Source: CAYLPU01 sp964385635
GTDB lineage: Bacteria > Chloroflexota > Anaerolineae > B4-G1
Assembly (NCBI GenBank): GCA_964385635.1
Contig: CAYLPU010000025.1
Location: 1 to 54,746, forward strand
DNA length: 54,746 nucleotides
Reading direction: 5' to 3'
Positions within the stretch are counted from its first letter, which is position 1. Every line of letters starts with the position of its first letter. Of this stretch, positions 16,161 through 23,323 are shown one piece after another. Under the pieces are notes generated by a model. It saw only the letters and a program-made list of their open reading frames with translations. It did no database searches and was not told the origin of the DNA. The position numbers and the translations under genes were made by a program.

Positions 16161-17432
16161 TCAGGGACCTGTACAAGCGATGATCTTGCTCAGCACTTCC
16201 TCGTCGGTAGGGCGGACAGAGGAAAGTACCGGGCGAAGCCGGATTGGCACACCGTCCATCCGGTAGGCAGTGCCGGCTGCGTCCACGCCGTAGCAGGCGG
16301 TGGGGAAGACCACCCGCGCTACCTGCGTCGTCAGACTTGGCATCGGGTCGAGGACGATGGTGGGGATGCGCTCCAACTGCTTAGCCGCCGCGCTGGGGAA
16401 GTGAGCCATCGGGTCCGAAGCCAGGATCAATGCCGCGTCCGCCTCCTCTCGCGCCAGCACGTCCACGGCCGAAAATTCGCCGGGGCCGTACTGGGGATAT
16501 CCGCGCGCAAAACTGACGGCGAAGGGATAGCCGCTCTGCCATGTAAGCACCTGATCGGCCCCGGCTACGTTCCCGTGCCCGCGCATCGGGATGACGGAGA
16601 AGCGGGTATACTGGTTCAGTTCCGCCACCAGCGTGAAAAGTTCGCTCACGTTGAGATCCCGCCCCCGGCTTTGCGTCAGCCCCATTCCCATAAAGGCCAC
16701 GCCGAAGCGACAGGTCTTCATCCGCCCCGCCAGGTCCCGCAACTGGGCCGTAGGTATGCCCCCCACTGCCTCTGCCTCGATCTCCTGCCCCTGCACCAGC
16801 GCCCGCAGCGCGGTCAGCACCTCGAAGTCGGCGCTGGGCTGCACCTGTAGAAAGAGGTCAGCCATCTTTGTGCTACCGGTGGGACGCACGTCCACGACGA
16901 CCACGGTCCGATCCCGGCGGCCTTTGGGGGTGAGCATTCCCCTGCACGTCACCGAGTAGCGAGAGAAGTGGCGCACGTGGGAGACAGCCGGGTTGCAGCC
17001 CCAGAAGACGAGCAGGTCGGCCCGGTTACGTACCTCCCCCAGCGTGCAGGTTGGCTCGCCGACTGCCTGCATCGCCAGGCCGGTGGGACCGTGACAGACG
17101 GATGAGGTGGTGTCTATGATCGCCCCCAGCCGGTCGGCCAGTTCCACCGCTTTCCGCTGGGCCTCGGTGGCCGTGGAACTGAGGCCGTAGATGAGAGGGC
17201 TGTCGGCCTCATCCAAGATCCGCGCTGCCTCTGCGACGGCCTCCTCCCAGGCCACCTCCCGCCCATCCACGGTGGGCGGCTGTGGGGCAGGGTCGTAGTG
17301 GGTAAAGAACCCGCGCCCGTTGGCGCATGCCTTCCGCACCCGGGCGATGCGCCCATTGTCCACTTCCACAACGATGTCGTCGCACAGGCAGCCACAGAAG
17401 GAACAGACTACGTTCTCAAAGACGGTACTCAT
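16161..17432 (-). CDS. fwdB: Formylmethanofuran dehydrogenase subunit B (molybdopterin type)
   Basis: A 423-residue catalytic subunit of formylmethanofuran dehydrogenase, a member of the molybdopterin oxidoreductase family. The N-terminal [4Fe-4S] motif is intact: Cys10, Cys13, Cys15/Cys17 (CSFCGCLCDD) and a Cys in RKACANGRG. Cys113 in SSVCHGPTG corresponds in position to the tungsten/molybdenum-binding cysteine of archaeal FwdB. Keeping these residues argues for a true redox enzyme, whereas FhcB of aerobic methylotrophs has lost the metal site. The ATG overlaps the fwdD stop (ATGA). Electron partners such as FwdF/FwdG polyferredoxins are not in the window. Confidence 0.92.
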   Translation of the reverse strand: MSTVFENVVCSFCGCLCDDIVVEVDNGRIARVRKACANGRGFFTHYDPAPQPPTVDGREVAWEEAVAEAARILDEADSPLIYGLSSTATEAQRKAVELADRLGAIIDTTSSVCHGPTGLAMQAVGEPTCTLGEVRNRADLLVFWGCNPAVSHVRHFSRYSVTCRGMLTPKGRRDRTVVVVDVRPTGSTKMADLFLQVQPSADFEVLTALRALVQGQEIEAEAVGGIPTAQLRDLAGRMKTCRFGVAFMGMGLTQSRGRDLNVSELFTLVAELNQYTRFSVIPMRGHGNVAGADQVLTWQSGYPFAVSFARGYPQYGPGEFSAVDVLAREEADAALILASDPMAHFPSAAAKQLERIPTIVLDPMPSLTTQVARVVFPTACYGVDAAGTAYRMDGVPIRLRPVLSSVRPTDEEVLSKIIACTGP

Positions 17433-17767
17433 GTCGGCTCTACCTCCGCCGTCAGTCCTTTGAAGTGCGGCATTCCCGTGCTCTCCGTGTCCGTTCCGAT
17501 GAGGAGGTTTGCCACAGGCCCCATCGGGATGAACAATAACCCTGGAGGAAGCATCCCTGCACGGACGGGCAACTCTACCTGCCCGGTCGTCGTCCGCACC
17601 CGGACGATCTGTCCTTCCTTGACCTCAAGACTGGCCATGTCCTCCGAACTCATCTCCACCAACGCCGTAGCACGGCGATACATTTCCGAATCCTTACCCT
17701 TGTGCAGGCCCTTCCCTTGTTCAGGGGTGCGACCGGTGATCAACGTGAAATGCTCGCTCAAGGTCAT
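17429..17767 (-). CDS. fwdD: Formylmethanofuran dehydrogenase subunit D, molybdopterin-dinucleotide binding
   Basis: A small protein of up to 112 residues matching FwdD/FmdD, which carries the molybdopterin-dinucleotide-binding beta-barrel that is fused to the catalytic chain in other molybdoenzymes. Typical stretches are LITGRTPEQGKG, ATALVEMSSEDMASL and GQIVRVRTTTGQVELPV, ending with PHFKGLTAEVEPT. GGAGG lies directly against the annotated ATG; a TTG six bases downstream (17761) has better spacing and may be the true start. Aerobic methylotroph Fhc clusters lack this subunit, so its presence supports a molybdenum or tungsten enzyme. Confidence 0.9.
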   Translation of the reverse strand: MTLSEHFTLITGRTPEQGKGLHKGKDSEMYRRATALVEMSSEDMASLEVKEGQIVRVRTTTGQVELPVRAGMLPPGLLFIPMGPVANLLIGTDTESTGMPHFKGLTAEVEPT

Positions 17768-17776
17768 CCTCCCACT

Positions 17777-19000
17777 CTATCCGCTTTCGTCCCCAATCTC
17801 CTGGCGGACGGCTTCCACGCTCGCCAGCAGATGATGCCAGCACGCCTCTCGCCCCTTCCCCTCCGCCAGCACTGTGCAGATCGGGTGACCAGCCTCGATC
17901 CGCTCGCCGGGGAAGGGGACATCCCGCCGGCCATGTTCCGTCCAACCTTCCGTCTCCGGCAGGGTCACTGTCCGCCTGGCGTAGACGATTCCCTTGCCAA
18001 AGTACGGGCCATTTAGCCGTTCCGCCAGGGAAAAGTCGGGCAACCGACCGGCCATCGCCTCCAGGTGCAGCGAAAAAACATTGAGCCCATAGGCCCGTTC
18101 AACCAGTTCCATCGAACCAGTGTAACGGGGGTTGACTTCCACCAGGACGGGGCAGGGGCGGCCATGCGGGTCATTCGCTATCACCAGGTCTACCCCATTC
18201 ACGCCCCGCAGGCCAAAGCGACATGTGAGTCTGGCGACCATCTTCTCCACCGCCTCCAGGACAGTGGCCCTGTCGGCGGGTTGAAGCGGTAGCGGGAGGA
18301 TATTGCCACACCAGGAGAAACCCCGTGCCCCCAGTTCTCTCTGCCCGATGAGTTGCTCCGTCAGACCGATGATCACGCTCCGCTGCCCGTCGGCCACGAA
18401 GGCCGCCGAGGCAGGCTGGCCCTCGATGTATGCTTGCAGGACGTGATCATCGTCCAGCGGTTCCCCTGCCCAGGGCCGGATGCCGTGCCCCCCGCCGCTG
18501 CGGACCGGCTTGCGCAGCCAGCGGACCGTCGGGCCGGCCCCTTTCTCCTCCCCGGGCAGGAGCGTGGTCGGGCAAGGAATCCCGGCCTCGCGGCAGAAGG
18601 TCCGCAGCGTGCGCCAGTCGCGCACCTGGCGCAGGACATCTGGCGCGTTTCCGAGCAGGACATGTCCCTGTACCAGTTCCTCCACCACCTCAGGGTGGTT
18701 CTCCAGGTTGGAGATGTACACTACCGCCTCGAAGTCCAGGCGGCGACTGGCATGCAACAACGCTTCGGCGCTGAAGGGGAGATCGAAATCCCGCAGAAGC
18801 GCGTGGTTCTCCACCAGCGCTCGCTGGTCCCGGTCGCCGAAGTAGTCCAGCGTGATAATCCGATGATTGCCTCGTACCGCCGACTCGGCGATGGCGCGTG
18901 TACTCAGGCCGGTGACTAGGATGCGCACTTCCGCGTCTCCCAACGCCAGCCCGGCCAGGCAACCGTGGGCTTCTGCAAATTGCGGATCGCGAACGGTCAC
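17777..19000 (-). CDS. ATP-grasp ligase of the methanofuran/H4MPT gene neighbourhood
   Basis: A 407-residue ATP-grasp enzyme resembling the predicted carboligases related to biotin carboxylase that occur beside C1-cofactor genes in methylotrophs. ATP-grasp signatures are visible: KPVRSGGGHGIRPW for nucleotide binding and VLVEVNPRYTGSMEL for metal binding. The C-terminal part (GKGIVYARRTV, FPGERIEAGHPICTVLA) is family-typical. Its likely role is an amide-forming step in methanofuran or pterin synthesis, but the substrate is not known. The start is GTG with a good GGAGGGAGAAGAAA upstream. It is the first gene of the minus-strand block, nine bases before fwdD. Confidence 0.82.
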   Translation of the reverse strand: MTVRDPQFAEAHGCLAGLALGDAEVRILVTGLSTRAIAESAVRGNHRIITLDYFGDRDQRALVENHALLRDFDLPFSAEALLHASRRLDFEAVVYISNLENHPEVVEELVQGHVLLGNAPDVLRQVRDWRTLRTFCREAGIPCPTTLLPGEEKGAGPTVRWLRKPVRSGGGHGIRPWAGEPLDDDHVLQAYIEGQPASAAFVADGQRSVIIGLTEQLIGQRELGARGFSWCGNILPLPLQPADRATVLEAVEKMVARLTCRFGLRGVNGVDLVIANDPHGRPCPVLVEVNPRYTGSMELVERAYGLNVFSLHLEAMAGRLPDFSLAERLNGPYFGKGIVYARRTVTLPETEGWTEHGRRDVPFPGERIEAGHPICTVLAEGKGREACWHHLLASVEAVRQEIGDESG

Positions 19001-19206
19001 TTTCTTCTCCCTCCCAGGACACTGACCGCATAATCCAATGCCCTCGGTTGTTCCAGCGAGATGCCGACGCCCCCATGATACACCATTTTCCCTGAATGTC
19101 GAAGCGTCGCCCGCACAAGTCGCCCGCGTATCCTCTCAATAGTCCGGGGTAGGGGCAGGCCCACTGTTCCTTTCCCAATCCGTGGTAGTCCCCCCGTTGA
19201 GTGTTG
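19001..19206. other. Upstream region of the C1/NPN block
   Basis: About 200 bases upstream of the first gene of the minus-strand block. The block's promoter must lie here or nearby, but no clear -35/-10 pair could be picked. A C6/G6 inverted repeat (CCCCCC at about 19189, GGGGGG at about 19210) overlaps the edge of the transposase remnant. Confidence 0.4.
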
Positions 19207-19344
19207 TTAGGGGGGCGCAACGGTTGTCAGCAGCTCTTTAGCAGTCCAAGTGTGAGCTAGTCCTGCAGCCATAGCAGGCGTGCGTGGCTTCCAGCGGCGC
19301 TCTGGGTTAGGGCAGAAATCGGCCACTCGAGCTTGTTTTGGCAC
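19207..19344 (-). pseudogene. Transposase C-terminal remnant
   Basis: A 45-codon frame beginning with GTG translates to a basic peptide containing RRWKPRTPAMAAGLAHTW and ELLT, which resembles the C-terminal tail of IS1-like transposases (PRTPAMAAGLTDH..ELL). The rest of the transposase is missing. GGAGG precedes the GTG, so the piece could still be translated. It lies at the left edge of the accessory island. Confidence 0.5.
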
Positions 19345-19423
19345 ATTCGCACCTCCCTCTGAATGTCAACCGTGCTGCCCAAGATAGGTAAGCCCTGCCA
19401 AGATGGCAGAGATTTGGCCTTAT

Positions 19424-19452
19424 TTGAGAGTATGGGAAAAACGTGGTAAGAT
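19424..19452 (+). promoter_or_regulatory. Promoter of truncated MalT-like gene (leaderless arrangement)
   Basis: TTGAGA and TAAGAT are separated by 17 bases, with an extended -10 TGG. The ATG follows 9 bases after the -10, so a transcript would be leaderless. The same promoter, with TTGAGG, stands before the copy at 35786. Confidence 0.6.
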
Positions 19453-19461
19453 TATGGCGTT

Positions 19462-19755
19462 ATGACCACACTACTCCTGACCACCAAACTCTACATCCCA
19501 CCGCCGCGCCCGAACCTGGTGCCGCGCCCGCGCCTGATCGAACGGCTGAACGCAGGGCTGCACCGCAAACTGACCCTCGTCTCCGCCCCGGCTGGCTTTG
19601 GCAAGACCACGCTGCTGAGTGAGTGGACTCATTTGTCGAGGCGGGCCGCTGCCGGTGAGCGTGGCCCGCTTCGTTGCGTCCGGCGAATGACAAGTGGAAA
19701 GCGACCTCGCCAACCCAGGCCCAGGCGGGAGTGCAGCCCGCCGTGGGCGCGATAA
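19462..19755 (+). pseudogene. MalT-like LuxR regulator, 5' fragment
   Basis: The first 55 or so codons (TTKLYIPPPRP, LVPRPRLIERLN, SAPAGFGKTTLLSEW) match the N-terminal P-loop region of the intact MalT-like regulator at 39846. After about 19630 the similarity stops and the frame runs through unrelated sequence to a stop at 19755. It is therefore a decapitated head joined to foreign DNA. Similar heads lie at 27961 and 35786. Confidence 0.8.
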
Positions 19756-19978
19756 CCACCTTTTGCCGCAAGACTAGCTCGCGGCCTCGCGCTTTTCGCC
19801 CACCGGCACCGGTAGTGGTGGGGGAAGCGGGGCGGCGGACGCTTTGGTTTGTGCAAGTGCCTTCGTCAGGGTATAATCTGGGCGAGTCGTCGTTTCTACA
19901 CTATCGGCGTGATACGTGAAGTGCTTCGCATGTCACGCTCCAGATGAGCGATAGGCGAAATGTTTCGCGGATCTAGGA
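19631..19978. other. Degenerate region before the CHAT cassette
   Basis: No gene is supported in these 348 bases beyond the tail of the fragment above. It contains a TATAAT at 19872-19877 with a weak TTGTGC 17 bases upstream, which could transcribe the following CHAT gene. Confidence 0.4.
19849..19877 (+). promoter_or_regulatory. Possible promoter for the CHAT gene
   Basis: A perfect TATAAT at 19872 with TTGTGC as a poor -35 at 17-base spacing, lying about 135 bases before the CHAT start codon and just outside the putative cassette core. Confidence 0.35.
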
Positions 19979-19985
19979 GTTGGGC
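19979..19985 (+). other. Integron-type core site GTTGGGC
   Basis: The heptamer GTTGGGC fits the integron core consensus GTTRRRY exactly and lies 28 bases before the CHAT start codon. Together with the attC-like site at 21174-21302 it would delimit a cassette of about 1.32 kb (19980-21298). A seven-base match alone is weak evidence. Confidence 0.45.
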
Positions 19986-20012
19986 GGCCCACTGCAAGAC
20001 AGAGATGCTACG

Positions 20013-21167
20013 ATGTTACTTGCTGAGACTACTATCACCGAACTAGCGGAGTACATAGACCTGTGGAACAATGAATATGCTCTCAATATGGTGTTCCGCG
20101 GGCAGCACGGGAAACACGCAGTCTGGACTGTGGGCAATGTGCTCATTACTGGCATAGAGATTGCTCCTGGGCGTGTTCTGTGCGAGTTTGATAATTTTGA
20201 CCTACAGGGAGCCAACAACGTTGCCAGGAGAGTTACCCGCAGGCTGTTTGAGTTGTTACACGAGAGTTTCCCTGTTGATGACACTCCGAACGCAAGCCGC
20301 GTCTACGGCATTATGGCTCGACAGGCTGCACGGACGTTGCGTGTAATCCCTGCCATTTTTGCCGACACTTCATTGGACGCTGAGACCGAGGCGGATTTCA
20401 AGGCGCACACAAGGAAAAGGAATCCTGATATCACTGAGGAGGAATTGAGCAGTATCTGGCAGGATTTCTGTCACTTGGTTGAGCAGCAAAGAACCAAACG
20501 CGAGGAACGGGAGCAGCGACGGGGTATGACAGCAGAAGATGCGGTGGCAGCGTGGTTGCGAAAGGTGGCAGGAGAGGAAACTGAAATACCAAAGTCTGAA
20601 AAGGTTGGCATTTTGTTTCTAGCAGCTGACCCCATTGACGCATCGCGCTTGCGTCTCGGAAAGGAATTGCGAGAGATTCAGGAGAGACTACAGCTTGCCA
20701 CATCACGAGATAGATTTGTTTTACATCAGCGAATGTCTGTCCGACCAGCAGATATTAGCCAAGCATTATTGGATATACAACCGCAAATTGTACACTTTTC
20801 TGGTCACGGTACGGCTACTGGCTTGCGCTTTGAGAATCAAGTAGGAGAAACTCGCCCTATTCAGCCTGACGCATTAGCGGCATTGTTTGAGCAATTCGCT
20901 CATCAAGTAAACTGTGTGCTATTGAACGCATGTTACTCGGAAACTCAAGCAAGGGCTATTGCTAAACATATCGAATACGTTATTGGAATGAATAAAGCCA
21001 TTGGCGATAGAGCCGCTATCGCCTTCGCCGTTGGCTTCTACCAAGCATTGGGAGCGGGACGCACCATCGAAGACGCATATGAACTTGGTTGTGTGCAAAT
21101 CAGGTTACAAGATATTCCAGAACATCTGACACCAGTTCTCATCAAAAAGGTAGCAACACAACCATAG
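20013..21167 (+). CDS. CHAT-domain (caspase-like) protease with novel N-terminal region
   Basis: A 384-residue protein. The C-terminal 180 residues form a CHAT domain, a caspase-like cysteine protease fold: the catalytic His265 is in VHFSGHG and the catalytic Cys307 in LLNACYSE, followed by the typical AIAFAVGFYQALGAGRTIEDAYE end. The N-terminal 190 residues are unassigned. They hold an alpha/beta-looking region (VFRGQHGKHAVWTVGN) and a charged helix (EQQRTKREEREQRR). CHAT proteases act as effectors in several bacterial defence systems. I use the ATG at 20013; the longer frame begins with a TTG inside the putative recombination core. It is alone in its cassette, with type III restriction genes just downstream. 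Confidence 0.88.
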   Translation: MLLAETTITELAEYIDLWNNEYALNMVFRGQHGKHAVWTVGNVLITGIEIAPGRVLCEFDNFDLQGANNVARRVTRRLFELLHESFPVDDTPNASRVYGIMARQAARTLRVIPAIFADTSLDAETEADFKAHTRKRNPDITEEELSSIWQDFCHLVEQQRTKREEREQRRGMTAEDAVAAWLRKVAGEETEIPKSEKVGILFLAADPIDASRLRLGKELREIQERLQLATSRDRFVLHQRMSVRPADISQALLDIQPQIVHFSGHGTATGLRFENQVGETRPIQPDALAALFEQFAHQVNCVLLNACYSETQARAIAKHIEYVIGMNKAIGDRAAIAFAVGFYQALGAGRTIEDAYELGCVQIRLQDIPEHLTPVLIKKVATQP

Positions 21168-21173
21168 GCTGCC

Positions 21174-21302
21174 GCCCAACCAGCGGTTGCAGCCGACTTG
21201 GCTAATCTCGGCGCTTTACGACGGTTCTACGCGCATTGTAGTTAGTGTCTAGCGAAGGTGCTCACCACGCACCCGCCAAGCGGCTGAACCGCGGGCCGTT
21301 AG
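21174..21302 (+). other. attC-like integron recombination site
   Basis: Beginning seven bases after the CHAT stop, an outer box GCCCAAC (21174-21180, fits RYYYAAC) pairs in position with GTTAG at 21298. Between them, the arms GCGGTTGCAGCCGACTTGGC (21183-21202) and GCCAAGCGGCTGAACCGC (21275-21292) are complementary except for two extra bases in the left arm, just as extrahelical bases mark attC sites. The central spacer of 72 bases and total length of about 130 bases are within the range for attC. The right outer box departs from the GTTRRRY consensus after GTTAG. No integron integrase is in the window. Confidence 0.7.
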
Positions 21303-21348
21303 TAAAGATCGCATCTAGCGATTGTTTCTCATCGTATGGAGCATACCC

Positions 21349-23310
21349 ATGACCCACAATCGCGCTGAACCCATCCAAAAAGAAACCCCCAACATCACCG
21401 CAGAACAACGCGCCCGGCTCAAGGAACTCTTCCCCGAAGCCTTCACCGAGGGCAAAGTAGACTTTGAAAAACTCCGCGCCACGCTGGGCGACCTGGTAGA
21501 CGACGGCCCCGAACGCTACCGCTTCACCTGGGCGGGCAAGCGGGACGGTATCCGCCTGCTGCAAACCCCCACCCGCGCCACGCTCGTCCCCTGCCGCGAG
21601 GAGTCGCTGAACTTTGGCGAGACGGGGCACATCTTTATCGAGGGCGACAACCTGGAGGTGCTAAAACTGCTCTACAAGCCCTACTTTGGCCGGGTAAAGA
21701 TGATCTACATTGACCCGCCCTACAACACCGGCCACGACTTTATCTACCCCGACAACTATGCCGACCCGCTGGGCGTCTACCTGCAACTGACCGGCCAGCA
21801 GGACGCCGAGGGCAACCTGCTCACCTCCAACCCGGAGACGAGCGGCCGCTACCACTCCGCCTGGCTCTCAATGATGTACCCGCGCCTCTTCCTGGCCCGC
21901 CAATTGCTGCGCGAGGATGGGGTGATTTTCGTCAGCATTGACGACCACGAGGTGCATAACCTGCAGATGTTGATGAATGAGGTGTTTGGGGAGGAAAATC
22001 TCTTAACAACGATTGTTGTTCAATCCAATAAGAGAGGGCAGACATATAAGCAGATCTCAAAAACTCACGAGTACTTGCTGGTTTATACTAAAAGTCCTGA
22101 CACTGAGATAAATGAACTCGAGAAAAAAGGAGAAAGAGACGATCTTAATCTTACAGATGAAATCGGTCGTTTCAATGTGCGCGAACTAAGAAACCGAAAT
22201 CCTAAATTCGGCAGATTCAACCGACCGAACTTGTTCTACCCAATCTATGTGAACCCTAGCATCATGGACAAAGACGCATTCTGTCCTGTTGCGTTCAAAA
22301 AAGAAGGGGAATTCAGCATTGAAGTTTTGCCTCTCAATAGCAGTGGAGATGAAAGCTGCTGGAGATGGGGAAGAAGATTGGTGCGTGAAAACATTGGAAC
22401 AAGTACGCTTAACAGCAATGTTGTTGCTCGAAAGAAAAGTAGCGGGGAGTACGGGGTTTACGAGAAATATAGAAAGACTACATACAAAGCCAAAACGATT
22501 TGGTTGGAAAAAGAAGTCATATCGGAGAAAGGGACAGTCGAGCTAGGAAAGTTAGGACTCGCCGATTATTTCGATTTTCCCAAGCCATCATTCCTCGTGA
22601 AGAAAATGATAATGCTTGGGATGGGGAAAGAGGATGTTGTGATCGATTTCTTTGCTGGCTCTTGTGCAACTGCGCAAGCTGTGTTGGAGTTGAATCGCGA
22701 AGACGGCGGAAACCGGCGCTTCATCATGGTGCAACTGCCTGAGCCTACAAGCAATCCAGAGTTCCCCACCATCGCCGACATCGGCAAAGAACGCATCCGG
22801 CGCGTCATCGCCCGAATGAAGCAAGAGCGGAAAGGCCAACTGCCGCTGGAGACCCGCGAGACGCCGGAAGACCTGGGCTTCAAGGTCTTCAAACTGACCC
22901 CGTCCAACTACCGGCCCTGGCGGGGCGTGGACGAGGACACGCCCGAGGCCTACGAACAGCAGATGGCGCTCTTTGCCGACCCGCTGGTGGACGGCTGGAC
23001 GGTGGAAAACGTAATCTACGAGGTAGCGATCAAGGATAGGGGCTACGAGCTGAATTGCCGCATAGAGTCACTGGGGACAGTGCGCGATCCCGCTCAACCT
23101 GGTCAACCGCCATTGAGGAACGTCGTCTATCGTATCACTGACCCCGACAAAGAGCAATCATGCATCCTATGTCTGGCCGACAAGATCCCGCCGCCGCTCG
23201 TCCGGCTGCTGGAATTGGACACAACCGACGCTTTCGTCTGCCGGGACGTGGCGCTGGACGACGAGACCGCCGCCAACCTGGCCTTGCAGTGCCGGTTGAA
23301 GACGATTTGA
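21349..23310 (+). CDS. mod: Type III restriction-modification methyltransferase (Mod)
   Basis: A 653-residue DNA adenine methyltransferase resembling type III Mod subunits. Motif IV (DPPYNTG, Asp122) precedes the SAM-binding motif I (DFFAGS, Asp433), the order of beta-class enzymes. Mod recognises the target and methylates one strand; with Res it also directs cleavage. The central part (about 22,000-22,690), which carries target recognition, is clearly richer in A+T than both flanks, suggesting exchange of the recognition domain. I use the ATG at 21349 with GGAG upstream; the longer frame starts at a non-ATG codon. The AAA ATPase gene follows after 13 bases. Confidence 0.93.
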   Translation: MTHNRAEPIQKETPNITAEQRARLKELFPEAFTEGKVDFEKLRATLGDLVDDGPERYRFTWAGKRDGIRLLQTPTRATLVPCREESLNFGETGHIFIEGDNLEVLKLLYKPYFGRVKMIYIDPPYNTGHDFIYPDNYADPLGVYLQLTGQQDAEGNLLTSNPETSGRYHSAWLSMMYPRLFLARQLLREDGVIFVSIDDHEVHNLQMLMNEVFGEENLLTTIVVQSNKRGQTYKQISKTHEYLLVYTKSPDTEINELEKKGERDDLNLTDEIGRFNVRELRNRNPKFGRFNRPNLFYPIYVNPSIMDKDAFCPVAFKKEGEFSIEVLPLNSSGDESCWRWGRRLVRENIGTSTLNSNVVARKKSSGEYGVYEKYRKTTYKAKTIWLEKEVISEKGTVELGKLGLADYFDFPKPSFLVKKMIMLGMGKEDVVIDFFAGSCATAQAVLELNREDGGNRRFIMVQLPEPTSNPEFPTIADIGKERIRRVIARMKQERKGQLPLETRETPEDLGFKVFKLTPSNYRPWRGVDEDTPEAYEQQMALFADPLVDGWTVENVIYEVAIKDRGYELNCRIESLGTVRDPAQPGQPPLRNVVYRITDPDKEQSCILCLADKIPPPLVRLLELDTTDAFVCRDVALDDETAANLALQCRLKTI

Positions 23311-23323
23311 GGGAGGGAGAGAA

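Noticed and set aside
15982..16176. 64-codon frame in the fwdB-fwdA gap
   Set aside because: It runs through palindromic repeats and overlaps the end of fwdB; no ribosome-binding site or family resemblance.
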